A stretch of DNA of 64,000 nucleotides from a bacterium (lineage in GTDB: Bacteria > Myxococcota_A > UBA9160 > UBA4427): assembly GCA_024742285.1 (NCBI GenBank), contig JANSYR010000021.1:1-64000 (forward strand). Direction: 5' to 3'. A program made the translations under genes and the position numbers. Every line of letters starts with the position of its first letter. Positions within the stretch are counted from its first letter, which is position 1. A model generated the notes under the pieces. It worked only from the letters and a program-made list of their open reading frames with translations. It had not been told where the DNA came from and searched no databases. Positions 51,501-63,009 of this stretch are shown in pieces.

Positions 51501-51595
51501 AGGAAGAGGCGATCGGATCCGAGCGCCTCGAAGTCGACCCGCTGTCGATCCGCGAAGGAGCCGAACGCCTCGATCTCGACGCGCAGCGGCTTCAC
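48497..51595 (-). CDS. sbcC: Exonuclease subunit SbcC (Rad50-like)
   Basis: 1032-residue SMC-like ATPase that opens DNA ends and hairpins with SbcD. Walker A is in LIHGPTGAGKSTILEAICFALYG-like start (about residues 33-55), long Ala/Glu/Arg-rich coiled coils follow with a zinc hook ESCPVCGSTEHP near the middle, then the signature LSGGESFCAALALALGLADV and the Walker B IFVDEGFGSLD. Starts GTG overlapping the sbcD stop. High Glu/Ala/Arg content is normal for coiled coils. Confidence 0.95.
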   Translation of the reverse strand: MKPLRVEIEAFGSFADRQRVDFEALGSDRLFLIHGPTGAGKSTILEAICFALYGTPAGADASAPHLRSQHADPERLTRVTLWFALGDVRYRIERTPRQLRPKRRGEGFVEERGTALIERFKPGMPEDGPGEPLATKQSDVDAAVRNLLGLDRSQFRQVILLPQGEFRRLLEASSKERQEILSRLFDIDRYADLERRLKGAADQLRNELGRVEERRATLLGQAEAENEEAFALRRKALGAEIDEARTALEASVETERVARDALERGRVDRERLQARETAVKQHASLAARKPEFEHERDRLRDAVRAEPVVLRFDAWANARRASEEAARRLEGATAAVRAADEALEGARNDEFAARERTPELRGLEETVARLRASSEAVARLETLRAEHAERVTAQAALAQRLEREAALATEAQRALATLEEQAERHAALLEAQRTRTEARSALAARLERARRRAALETALARRAERLTRLDAGIDAERAELALAEAALREAQAQDRAAAAHRLAATLVAGESCPVCGSTEHPAKASEAATDRAPGEAGGEVEIEALEDRVARLRAHLEPQVAERAGLAGEQASETRALDALRGDGESSEDRADEHDDLASLDVALAEADRAIEDAQAALATATQASEALAERRAGFERLRAPLEDLRREHAGGEAAIETSAQNLATQAAALPAEARTPEALAEALSASETRRSALAERIEATAAAVGDAVRVRAEREATRVAVVEEHQRTRASVAEAEQAADQARARAGFEDERALRAAYLDEAARAELQGRVDAFDRDLESARRVEETAIAAAEGASVVDVEALATAFEAANRDRSARQDAVGRLEERAAGWARLAASLEKLIEENGTLVARYERIGGLANVAGGENPERVSFQRFVLAAFLDEVLALATVSLRRMSKGRYALQRVTELGDRRRRAGLDLAVWDAHTGQERPVATLSGGESFCAALALALGLADVVQRHSGGTRLDAIFVDEGFGSLDPESLELALATLVELQSGGRMVGLISHVPELQERIDTRIAVQPGRGGSSLSVTRP

Positions 51596-52752
51596 GGCGT
51601 CGCCTCCGAGCCACCCGCTCCCGGAATCGGCGCCTCGAGCTCCGCGAGGGCGGCGCGCTCTCCTTCGTCCATCTCGCGGTCCATGACGGCCTCGAAGAAG
51701 TCCGCGAAGAGATCCTCGGGCGTCCGCGGAGCCAGGGACTGTGCGGCCACCGCGCCGCCGCTCGCGGCCCGCTCGAGCGCGGGCCGCTCGATCTGGAGCA
51801 CGTTCGGGTAGCGCTCGCGAAGGCGCGCCATCGGATGGAAGAGCGCGCCGGGATCAGTCAGTCGGACGAGCAGGTAGTCCTCGTTCGAGACGCCTTCCGG
51901 TGTCCGATCGAGCAGCTCGGCGAGCCGCCCCTCGACGACCCGAACCGCGCGTCGCGGCGAGAGCGGGACCGCCTCGATCGCGACCGCGCCGTCGCTTCCG
52001 ACCTCCACGATCGACACGCTCTTCTCGTGGGCCGCTTCGCCGAAGCTGTAGGGCATCAACGATCCCGAATACCGGATGGCGTCCCGGGAGACGCGCTGGG
52101 GGCGGTGGAGGTGGCCGAGCGCCACGTAGTCGAAGCCTTCGAAGTGCGCGGCGGCGACGTGCCCGCCCCCCCCGACGACCAGCGGGCGCTCGGACTCGCT
52201 GTCCGAAGCGCCGGCCACGAAGGCGTGGGCCACGCAGATCCGACGTCGGCCCGGGCGAAGCGACGCGCGCGCCCGGGCGAGGAGCGCCGCGTTGCAGGCG
52301 TCGTGATCGCGGAGCCCGGCGTCGTCGAGGGTCGCCCGGGCGTGGGGCGGATCGACGAAGGGCAGCGCCACCACGTCGAGGGGACCGTGCGCGTCCGTGA
52401 ATTCGATCGTCTTCGGATCGGCCTCGAGGCGACCCCGGACGTGGAGCCCGCCCTCGGCGAGCAGACGCGCGCCGAAGCCGAGTCGATCCGCGCTGTCGTG
52501 GTTGCCGGCGATCACGACGACGGGAACCCCCTGCTCCCCGGCGACGCGCGCCAGGAAGGCATCGAAGAGGGTCACCGCATCCGGCGGCGGTACGGCCCGG
52601 TCGTAGACGTCACCCGCGATCAGCACGGCGTCGATCGCCGACTCGGCGATCAGGCGGGCGAGCTCGTCGAGGAGGCGGGCCTGATCGTCGACCAGGGAGA
52701 CGCCGTGGAAGAGTCGCCCCAGATGCCAATCCGCCGTGTGCAGCAGGCGCAA
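51592..52752 (-). CDS. sbcD: Exonuclease subunit SbcD (Mre11-like)
   Basis: About 386 residues. Metallophosphoesterase nuclease partner of SbcC. All metal-binding motifs are present: LLHTADWHLGRLF, LIAGDVYDRAVPP, VIAGNHDSADRLG, and GHLHRPQRV. The TTG at 52752 gives the typical start RLLHTADWHLG and has GGAGG and AAGG upstream; a GTG at 52788 is also open. Overlaps sbcC by 4 bp. Confidence 0.94.
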   Translation of the reverse strand: MRLLHTADWHLGRLFHGVSLVDDQARLLDELARLIAESAIDAVLIAGDVYDRAVPPPDAVTLFDAFLARVAGEQGVPVVVIAGNHDSADRLGFGARLLAEGGLHVRGRLEADPKTIEFTDAHGPLDVVALPFVDPPHARATLDDAGLRDHDACNAALLARARASLRPGRRRICVAHAFVAGASDSESERPLVVGGGGHVAAAHFEGFDYVALGHLHRPQRVSRDAIRYSGSLMPYSFGEAAHEKSVSIVEVGSDGAVAIEAVPLSPRRAVRVVEGRLAELLDRTPEGVSNEDYLLVRLTDPGALFHPMARLRERYPNVLQIERPALERAASGGAVAAQSLAPRTPEDLFADFFEAVMDREMDEGERAALAELEAPIPGAGGSEATP

Positions 52753-52887
52753 CGCCCTTCCCCCTCCGCTCGAGCCCGCTTCCGGCACCCTCCGCCCGGA
52801 GGAACGTCGCCGGGGCGCGTGACGGAAGCGGTCACACCGAGGGTAGCGCCGGGGCGAGGGCCCGAAGACCCCCGCCCCGGTCGATGC

Positions 52888-54678
52888 TCAGTCCGGATCG
52901 GTCCCGGTCCGAACCTCGTCGACGCCCGCCGGAACCTCGACCCAACCGAGCGCGACCGCCCGCGCGACCGCGGACAGGACGGCCTGGAACGAGGCATCGA
53001 CGATGCTCGCCGCGCGCCCCGCGCCGAAGAGTCTACGATTCGCGCCGAAGACGACCTCGACGTAGGCCACCGCCGTAGCCCCGGCTCCGGCACCGAGGGC
53101 ATGCTCGTGGTAGTCGCCGATACGGAGCGGAACGCCGATCGCATCGCCGAGTCCCGCGACGAACGCGTCGATCGGGCCCGCGCCTTCCGCCTGGACCGGG
53201 ATCCGTCCCCGGCCCCAGCCGAGGGTCGCCGAGACGACGTCCTTCGCGCCGTCCCCGCTCGAGATCGTGCGATTCCCGACGAGCCTCGGCCCGCCTTCGA
53301 CGTCGAGGTAGGTGCGTTCGAAGAGCGTCTTCACGCGCTCGCTGACCAGCTCCTCCTCGTTCGCGTCGGCCCAGGCCTGCACGATCTTCGAGAAGTCGAT
53401 CTGCATCCGGCGCGGCAGCGCGTAGCCGTGCTCGGTCTCGAGCACGTACGCGACCCCGCCCTTCCCCGACTGGGAGTTGATCCGGATCACGGCCTCGTAG
53501 TTGCGTCCGACGTCTGCGGGATCGACCGGCAGGTAGGGCACCTCCCAGTGCGGAACCGACTCCGCGTCGAGGGCGGCCAGGCCCTTCCGGATCGCGTCCT
53601 GATGGGATCCCGAGAACGCCGTGTAGACCAGCTCCCCGGCATAGGGATGGCGCGGATGCACCGGCAGGCGATTCGCGTGCTCGACCTTCCGGACCAGCGC
53701 CGGCAGGTCGCGGAAGTCCAGCTCCGGATCCACGCCCTGACTCATCAGATTGAGGGCCAGCGTCACGACGTCGACGTTTCCCGTGCGCTCTCCGTTCCCG
53801 AAGAGCGTCCCCTCGACCCGATCCGCCCCGGCGAGCAGTCCGAGCTCCGCCGCCGCGACGGCACAGCCGCGATCGTTGTGCGGATGGACGCTGACGATCG
53901 CCGCCTCGCGCACGCGCAGGCTCCGGCAGAAGAGCTCGATCGAGTCGGCGTAGACGTTGGGCGTCGCGACCTCCACCGTCGCCGGCAGGTTCAGGATCAC
54001 CGGATTCGCCGCGTCGGGCTCGAGCACGTCCATGACCGCCTCGCTGATCTCGACCGCGTACTCGAGCTCCGTCGTCGAGTAGCTCTCCGGGGAGTACTCG
54101 AAGCGGATCGATTCGGAAGGTCGCGCGGCCGCCGCCTTCTTCACGCGCTTCGCCGCGTCGACTGCGATCTCCGTGATCCCCGGTCGGTCCTGCTGGAACA
54201 CGACCCGGCGCTGGATCGGCGACGTCGAGTTGTAGAAGTGCACGATCGCGCTCGGCGCGCCTTCGATCGCCTCGAAGGTGCGTTCGATCAGATCCTCGCG
54301 GCACTGCACGAGGACCTGGATCGTCACGTCGTCGGGGATGCGCTCCTCGTCGATGATCCTGCGCACGAAGTCGAAGTCCGTCTGCGAGGCCGCCGGGAAG
54401 CCGACCTCGATCTCGCGGAAGCCGATCGCGACGAGGGACTCGAAGAGACGGATCTTCCGATCCCATCCCATCGGCTCGACGAGGGCCTGGTTCCCGTCGC
54501 GAAGATCGACGCTGCACCAGCGCGGCGCGTGGTCGAGCACGCGATCGGGCCATGTGCGATCCGGAAGCTCGAAGCGCACGAAAGGCCGATAGCGGTCGTG
54601 GGGCATCGTATCCGGCCGATTCCCGGCCGGACGAACCCCGTCTCCTCGTTCCCTGTCTCGTTCGGAATGCGAATCCAT
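52888..54678 (-). CDS. leuA: 2-isopropylmalate synthase
   Basis: 596 residues. First committed enzyme of leucine biosynthesis (acetyl-CoA plus 2-oxoisovalerate). DLRDGNQALVEPM holds the catalytic region, and the metal site is in VSVHPHNDRGCAV and LFGNGERTGNVD. It belongs to the long LeuA class found in actinobacteria and some others (residues PFVRFELPDRTWPDRVLD). The C-terminal regulatory domain (RTISSGDGAKDVVSATLG...) is complete. The ATG at 54678 has GGAGAG upstream; a second ATG in frame (about residue 25, PHDRYRPF) also fits. It is preceded by a leucine leader peptide and terminator. Confidence 0.95.
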   Translation of the reverse strand: MDSHSERDRERGDGVRPAGNRPDTMPHDRYRPFVRFELPDRTWPDRVLDHAPRWCSVDLRDGNQALVEPMGWDRKIRLFESLVAIGFREIEVGFPAASQTDFDFVRRIIDEERIPDDVTIQVLVQCREDLIERTFEAIEGAPSAIVHFYNSTSPIQRRVVFQQDRPGITEIAVDAAKRVKKAAAARPSESIRFEYSPESYSTTELEYAVEISEAVMDVLEPDAANPVILNLPATVEVATPNVYADSIELFCRSLRVREAAIVSVHPHNDRGCAVAAAELGLLAGADRVEGTLFGNGERTGNVDVVTLALNLMSQGVDPELDFRDLPALVRKVEHANRLPVHPRHPYAGELVYTAFSGSHQDAIRKGLAALDAESVPHWEVPYLPVDPADVGRNYEAVIRINSQSGKGGVAYVLETEHGYALPRRMQIDFSKIVQAWADANEEELVSERVKTLFERTYLDVEGGPRLVGNRTISSGDGAKDVVSATLGWGRGRIPVQAEGAGPIDAFVAGLGDAIGVPLRIGDYHEHALGAGAGATAVAYVEVVFGANRRLFGAGRAASIVDASFQAVLSAVARAVALGWVEVPAGVDEVRTGTDPD

Positions 54679-54780
54679 CGTTCTCTCCGTGCCCCGCCCG
54701 CGAGACCGATTGGAGAGGTGCCCGACGCGACGGGCCGGCGCGTCTGCCGGCCTGTCATCGCGCCCGTCAATGGGGCGCGA

Positions 54781-54818
54781 AAGCAAAAGCCCCTCCGGCC
54801 GGTCAGGCGGGAAGGGCT
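54781..54818 (-). terminator. Intrinsic terminator (attenuator) in the leuA leader
   Basis: Minus strand: AGCCCTTCC, loop CGCCTGACCGGCC, GGAGGGGCT, then TTTGCTTT. The arms pair over 9 bp with one G-U. It lies 34 bp after the leader peptide stop and about 100 bp before the leuA ATG, so it can stop transcription before leuA. Confidence 0.8.
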
Positions 54819-54851
54819 TCGTCGTTCGTGAACCGTTTCTCAGTCCAGACG

Positions 54852-54938
54852 CTAGGCAGCCCCGCCCGCCCCGATAAGGAGCAGGAGCGCGAGAAGCCCG
54901 AGAAGGGTCCGGCTGGCGTGGTTCGTGAACTCGTTCAT
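54852..54938 (-). CDS. leuL: Leucine leader peptide (leuA attenuation)
   Basis: 28 codons: MNEFTNHASRT then LLGLLALLLLIGAGGAA. Eight of ten residues in the run are Leu, coded by CTT/CTC/CTG. It stops with TAG 34 bp before an intrinsic terminator that lies upstream of leuA. When leucyl-tRNA is scarce, a ribosome stalled in the Leu run would be expected to free an antiterminator, as in enteric leu operons. The sequence GTTCACGAAC occurs both near the peptide start and just before the terminator, which could supply alternative pairing. The ribosome site is weak. The alternative reading as a mini membrane protein is less likely given the context. Confidence 0.8.
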   Translation of the reverse strand: MNEFTNHASRTLLGLLALLLLIGAGGAA

Positions 54939-54971
54939 GGCATCGGGTAGTAGGGAACGGTGGGACGGGCG

Positions 54972-55601
54972 TCAAGCTTGAGCCCGTGTCGCGGCCACTG
55001 CGTGCCCCTCGTCCGCCGCCCAGGCGTCGAAGACGTCGACGAGGACCGACTTCGCCTCGGCCAGTGCGGCCCGGTCGAAGGGGCGGATCCGCAGGAGCGC
55101 GACGTCGCCGAACACGGGGTGCTCGAAGCGTCGGGTCACGACGAATCCGAGCCACTCGAAGAACCCCACGAGCGACGCATGGCAGTCGATCTCGACCACC
55201 TCGAGCTGCTCCGCGAGGGCGAACCGATAGGCCTCGATCGCGAGGGCGAGCCCTGCCCCCCCACGTCCACCTCGCGCGTCCTGCGCCGTGACCAGCCGCG
55301 AGACGACACCGGTCCGCGGCCCCTCGGACGACAGGATCGCGGGGTGGAACTCGGCGAAGGCTTCGAGATCCCCCCGACCGGGCACGTGGATCCGCAACGC
55401 ACCGATCAGCCTCGGCTCGCCGTCCGCGTCGCGCTCAAAGGCCCCTACGTGGATCGTTCCGCGATCCAGCGGTTCCGCCAGCCGCCGGGTCTGCGGATCT
55501 GCTTCGGGGTGGAGCCGTCCCATCTCCTCGACGAGGACCGCGTAGCGGAGCGCCTGGACCTCCTGGAGGTCGGCGGGATGGACGATTTCGCGGCAATACA
55601 C
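54972..55601 (-). CDS. GNAT-fold acyltransferase, autoinducer-synthase-like
   Basis: 209 residues. The sequence fits the N-acyl-amino-acid / autoinducer-synthase-like GNAT group: YCREIVHPADLQEVQALRYAVLVEEMGRL at the N-terminus (the R-x-x-x-F/L-x-E-x-G pattern), RTGVVSRLVTAQDARGG (acyl-CoA pocket), then DCHASLVGFFEWLGF. Such proteins include LuxI-like and exosortase-associated acyltransferases; the substrate is not known. The GTG at 55601 has a weak ribosome site. It is upstream of the leucine leader on the same strand, and its own start region holds an inverted repeat. Confidence 0.6.
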   Translation of the reverse strand: MYCREIVHPADLQEVQALRYAVLVEEMGRLHPEADPQTRRLAEPLDRGTIHVGAFERDADGEPRLIGALRIHVPGRGDLEAFAEFHPAILSSEGPRTGVVSRLVTAQDARGGRGGAGLALAIEAYRFALAEQLEVVEIDCHASLVGFFEWLGFVVTRRFEHPVFGDVALLRIRPFDRAALAEAKSVLVDVFDAWAADEGHAVAATRAQA

Positions 55602-55646
55602 GGGGGCTGTTCCGAGTCTATTTCACCCCAACATAATGCGAAACTC

Positions 55647-55668
55647 GGAGAAATCGACACATTTCTCC
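55647..55668. promoter_or_regulatory. Operator-like inverted repeat upstream of the acyltransferase
   Basis: GGAGAAAT-CGACAC-ATTTCTCC: perfect 8-bp arms and a 6-bp spacer, inside a short AT-rich stretch 46 bp before the acyltransferase start. The size fits a dimeric repressor site. No regulator gene lies next to it. Confidence 0.55.
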
Positions 55669-55680
55669 CACGATCGGCCC

Positions 55681-55704
55681 GAAAAAGAAGCGCGGGGCGC
55701 CGCG
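55681..55704 (-). terminator. Terminator after recG
   Basis: Minus strand: CGCGG-CGCC-CCGCG followed by CTTCTTTTTC, about 10 bp past the recG stop. The stem is short but GC-rich. Confidence 0.55.
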
Positions 55705-55713
55705 AGCGTGGCT

Positions 55714-58185
55714 TCATCCCACCCCGGACAGGTCGATCCGGCTGCCCCAACGCGCACGAACCGCGCGCCGGGTGGCTGGCACGTGCTGGAGGGTCGGATC
55801 CGCGTCCACCTCGCGTCGGGCGATGTTCCGCGCCGCCGCGACGAGGAGCGTGTCGCGCAGCAGATCGGCGATCCGCAGCTCCGGGAGGTGTCCGCTCTGG
55901 CGGGTGCCCAGAAAGTCGCCGGGGCCGCGAATGTCGAGGTCGGCGTCCGCGATCTTGAATCCGTCCGTCGTCCGGGTCATCGCACGCAGCCGCTGCTCGC
56001 TCTTCTCGCTGCTCCCGCGCGCGACGAGCACGCACGATCCCTTCGCACCGCCGCGCCCCACCCGGCCGCGAAGCTGATGGAGCTGCGCGAGGCCGAAGCG
56101 CTCCGCGTGCTCGATCACCATGAGCGTCGCCTCGGGCACGTCGACGCCGACCTCGATCACCGTCGTCGCGACCAGGATCGACGAAGCGCCGGTCGCGAAG
56201 CGCTCCATCGCCGCCTGGCGATCCGCCGCGTCGAGGCGCCCGTGCACGAGATCGACCCGATGATCCGGGAAGGCGCGGCCGATCGACTCGGCGGAGTCGA
56301 TCGCCGAGCGCAGGTCCATCTTCTCGCTCTCTTCGACGAGGGGGTAGACGACGTAGACGCGCTCGTTCCGCTCGAGGGTGTCGCGGATCAGCTCCATCAC
56401 GCGCTGGCCCTCGCCGGAGCGGAGCAGGATCGTCTCGATCGGCTTTCGCCCCGGCGGCAGCTCGTCGATCACGGACAGGTCGAGCTCGCCGTAGAGGGTC
56501 ATCGCGAGGCTGCGAGGGATCGGCGTCGCGGTCATGACCATGCGGTGCGGGTAGCGCCCGTCCGGACGCGGCGCGCTGAGTGCCGCGCGCTGCATCACGC
56601 CGAAGCGGTGCTGCTCGTCGACGATCGAGAGGACGAGGTCCTTGAAGGTGATCTCGCCGGCCACGAGCGCGTGGGTGCCCACGACGAGATCGATCTCGCC
56701 CATCGCCAGCAGCCCGCGCACCTGCTTGATCTCCGCCCGCGGCAGCGACGCCGTCAGGAGCCCTACGCGAAGCGGGATCGCGTCGCCGCCGCTCTCGACC
56801 ATCTTCGTGAGCGTCCGGTAGTGCTGCTCCGCGAGGAGCTCGGTCGGGGCCATTAGCGCCGTCTGCCCGCCGCACGCGGCGACCGCCACCGCCGAGAGCA
56901 TCGCCACCGCCGTCTTCCCACTCCCGACGTCGCCCTGTACGAGCCGGTTCATCGGATGGGGCCGCGCGAGGTCGCCCAGGATCTCGCCGATCACCCGGCG
57001 CTGCGCCCCGGTCAGCTTCCACGGCAGCGCCTTCGCCGCGGTCCGCGATTCGGGCCGCGTCGAATCGATCGCGACCCCCGGCCGCTGGCTGGTCTTCGCG
57101 CGTCGCATCGCGAGACCGAGCTCCAGCAGGTAGAGCTCCTCGAGCACGAGCCGCTCGTGGGCAGGGGAGGCGAAGGTCGCGTACTGCTCGACGTCGACGT
57201 CCGCCTCGGGCCGGTGAAGCGCTCGAAGCGCGACCGAGACGCTCGGAAGCCCGCGCTGCGAGACGACGTCCGCCGGGAGATGCCCCACGACCAGGTCGCT
57301 GTAGGCCTCGACCGCCTGACCGATCAGCCGCCGGAGCGTACGCGGGTTCATGCCCTCCGGCGCGGTATAGACGGGAACGACGCGACCGAGCTCGGCGTCG
57401 TCCTTCGAGACGCGCGGCGCCGGCTTCGGCTCGGCCGTTTCGCCGCCCTCGCCGTCCTCGCCCTCCTCCGACTTCGGCGCGCGCAGCACCTCCACGTCCG
57501 GGTGGATCAGCTCCTTCGAGAAGCGGTAGCGCTTGACCTCTCCGCTCACGAGGACCTGCCGTCCCTTCTGCAGGCTCTTGGCGATCGCGTCCCCGCCGCG
57601 GAACCACTTGAGGGTCACGATCGAGTCGTCGTCGCCGACCACCGCCTGGAAGATCTTCCCGAAGCGCCCGCCCCGGCGCGTCGGCACCCAGTCGACGACC
57701 TTCACCTCGCCCACGAAGGTCGCCGTCGCCCCGACCTTCAGCTCGCCGACCGTCAGGACCTGGCGGCGATCCTCGTAGCGCGCGGGCAGCCAGAAGAGCA
57801 GATCGCTCACCCGCTCGAAGCCGCGACGCGCGAAGCCTTCCGCCTTCTTGGGTCCGACCCCGGGAAGCGCCGCCAGCGACTTGGCGAGCAGCTCGTCGGG
57901 CCAGCCCGCCCGCCCGAGCGGGTCGATCAGCTCGAGGATCTCGCGACCGACGTCCCGCCGCGGAGCCTCGGGTTTCCGCGCGCCGAGCCGCTTCTCGACC
58001 TTCTGGAGGCGCGCGCGCAGCTCCTTCGGAAGCGGCCGCCCCAGCAGCTGCCCGAGGCGCTTCGCCGCCTGCTCTTCGGCGGCCGCCGGCGCCCTCTTCT
58101 CGGGATCCCCGGACTCCTCCGCCCGCCCGAGCGCCACGACGGCCCCGTGCAACGCAGCAACCTGATCGTGGAGAGTCTCGGCCAT
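55714..58185 (-). CDS. recG: ATP-dependent DNA helicase RecG
   Basis: 823 residues, longer than E. coli RecG (693) by an N-terminal helical region of about 110 residues. The wedge/OB part (LLFWLPARYEDRRQVLTVGELKVGATATFVG) is followed by the helicase core with Walker A QGDVGSGKTAVAMLSA, DEQHRFGVMQR, MTATPIPRSLAM and HGRLDAADRQAAMERFATG. It processes stalled replication forks. The start at 58185 is an ATG. Confidence 0.96.
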   Translation of the reverse strand: MAETLHDQVAALHGAVVALGRAEESGDPEKRAPAAAEEQAAKRLGQLLGRPLPKELRARLQKVEKRLGARKPEAPRRDVGREILELIDPLGRAGWPDELLAKSLAALPGVGPKKAEGFARRGFERVSDLLFWLPARYEDRRQVLTVGELKVGATATFVGEVKVVDWVPTRRGGRFGKIFQAVVGDDDSIVTLKWFRGGDAIAKSLQKGRQVLVSGEVKRYRFSKELIHPDVEVLRAPKSEEGEDGEGGETAEPKPAPRVSKDDAELGRVVPVYTAPEGMNPRTLRRLIGQAVEAYSDLVVGHLPADVVSQRGLPSVSVALRALHRPEADVDVEQYATFASPAHERLVLEELYLLELGLAMRRAKTSQRPGVAIDSTRPESRTAAKALPWKLTGAQRRVIGEILGDLARPHPMNRLVQGDVGSGKTAVAMLSAVAVAACGGQTALMAPTELLAEQHYRTLTKMVESGGDAIPLRVGLLTASLPRAEIKQVRGLLAMGEIDLVVGTHALVAGEITFKDLVLSIVDEQHRFGVMQRAALSAPRPDGRYPHRMVMTATPIPRSLAMTLYGELDLSVIDELPPGRKPIETILLRSGEGQRVMELIRDTLERNERVYVVYPLVEESEKMDLRSAIDSAESIGRAFPDHRVDLVHGRLDAADRQAAMERFATGASSILVATTVIEVGVDVPEATLMVIEHAERFGLAQLHQLRGRVGRGGAKGSCVLVARGSSEKSEQRLRAMTRTTDGFKIADADLDIRGPGDFLGTRQSGHLPELRIADLLRDTLLVAAARNIARREVDADPTLQHVPATRRAVRARWGSRIDLSGVG

Positions 58186-58384
58186 CCGAATCGCGGCCCC
58201 CGCCTAGAGAACCCGCTCAGAGTAAAGCAAGGCGAACAAAAAGCGAACTCCCGCACCCAACCTGAGGGCGTCGAGAGTGCGTCAGATCCGCGATCCGCGG
58301 AGCGGAGCGCCCGCAGGCGTACTCCCGCACGCCGAGGACAGCGCAGCGAGCAGATCGCGGAGATGGCGTGCTATCGGCGGCCGA

Positions 58385-61615
<3,231 letters not shown>

Positions 61616-61685
61616 TGTGGGACTCCGGAACCCTGAGTCGTCAGGGCGGAAGCAGGGGCGGGACGGGACGTCCCGGAAACTTGGA

Positions 61686-62924
61686 TCAGGCGGACTTCCC
61701 GCCGCCGCAGATCTGGGCGCCGGTCACGCGTTCGCCCGCCGCGGACCGCTCGACCATCTCGCGGAAGCGCGAGAAGAAGTACTGAGCGTCGTGCGGGCCA
61801 GGCGAGGCCTCGGGGTGGTACTGGACCGAGAAGAGGGGCTTCGCTTCGTGGGCGATCCCCTCGACGGTCTCGTCGTTCAGATTGATGTGGGTGATCTCGA
61901 CGGGCTCTCCCGCGGCGCGGAGGCTTTCCGCCTCGACGGCGTAGCCGTGGTTCTCGGCGCAGATCGCGACCTTCCCGGTCGCGAGGTCCTTGCCCGGCTG
62001 ATTGCCCCCGTGATGACCGAACTTGAGCTTCCGGGTCCGGCCACCGAGGGCCAGACCGAGGATCTGATGGCCGAGGCAGATCCCGAACACGGGCTTCTCC
62101 TGGACGAGCTCGCGAACGATCGGCTGGACCCCTTCGACCGCCTCCGGATCCCCGGGACCGTTCGAGAGGAAGATCCCGTCCGGGTTCATCGCGAGGGTCT
62201 CGCTCGCCGGCGTCGTCGCCGGCACGACCGTCACGTCGAAGCCCTGCTCGACGAGCAGCCGCAGGATGTTCTTCTTCACGCCGAAGTCGTACGCGACGAT
62301 CTTGAGCCGCTGACCCGGACGCGCGGCGCGGGGCAGCTGCCCGTCGACGCCGGCCCAGACGCCTTCGTCGAAGTCGTATTTCGAAGACGTGGTCACGTTC
62401 GCCACCCAATCGACCCCGTCGAGCCCAGGCGCCTGGCGAGCGCGCTCGACGAGCTCGTCCGTATCCTGGACGCCGGGATCCGTCGACAGGACACCGACCT
62501 GCGCGCCGCCGTCGCGGATTCGTCGCACCAGCGCGCGCGTATCGATCCCGGCGAGGCCCGGAATCCCGGCCGCCGCGAGCTTCGCGTCGAGGTCGCCCTC
62601 GGAGCGATAGTTCGAGGGCGTGTCGAAGAGCTCCTTCACGACGAAGCCAGAAAGGAACGGCTTCCGCGACTCGTCGTCCATCACATTGACGCCGACGTTG
62701 CCGATCTGCGTATACGTCATCGTCACGATCTGCCCCGCGTAGGACGGGTCCGTCGCGATCTCCTGGTAGCCGGTCAGGCTCGTGTTGAATACGACCTCCC
62801 CGCTCTGGACCGCGCGCGCGCCGAACGCGCGCCCCCGGTAGATCGTGCCATCCGCCAGGGCGAGGGCCGCCGGGGCCGTCTCCCGTCCCAGCAGTTCGTC
62901 GACCGTCATCGAGGTCTTGCTCAT
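61686..62924 (-). CDS. carA: Carbamoyl-phosphate synthase small subunit
   Basis: 412-residue glutamine amidotransferase subunit. The triad cysteine is in [15 protein letters not shown] and the His/Glu pair in [16 protein letters not shown]. The N-terminal domain ([32 protein letters not shown]) supports CarB. It lies after pyrC and before carB, a normal pyrimidine cluster order. Confidence 0.97.
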   Translation of the reverse strand: MSKTSMTVDELLGRETAPAALALADGTIYRGRAFGARAVQSGEVVFNTSLTGYQEIATDPSYAGQIVTMTYTQIGNVGVNVMDDESRKPFLSGFVVKELFDTPSNYRSEGDLDAKLAAAGIPGLAGIDTRALVRRIRDGGAQVGVLSTDPGVQDTDELVERARQAPGLDGVDWVANVTTSSKYDFDEGVWAGVDGQLPRAARPGQRLKIVAYDFGVKKNILRLLVEQGFDVTVVPATTPASETLAMNPDGIFLSNGPGDPEAVEGVQPIVRELVQEKPVFGICLGHQILGLALGGRTRKLKFGHHGGNQPGKDLATGKVAICAENHGYAVEAESLRAAGEPVEITHINLNDETVEGIAHEAKPLFSVQYHPEASPGPHDAQYFFSRFREMVERSAAGERVTGAQICGGGKSA

Positions 62925-63009
62925 CGAATCATTGCTCCGCGATCGGGGTGGAGGTTCAGGAAGATCTGGAGGCCGATGCGGCCATCGAGAGGTTTCGAGG
63001 ACGCGGCGC

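Noticed and set aside
48584-51811. Open frame of 1075 codons on the plus strand opposite sbcC
   Set aside because: It mirrors sbcC, is Arg/Gly/Pro rich, and contains no motif.
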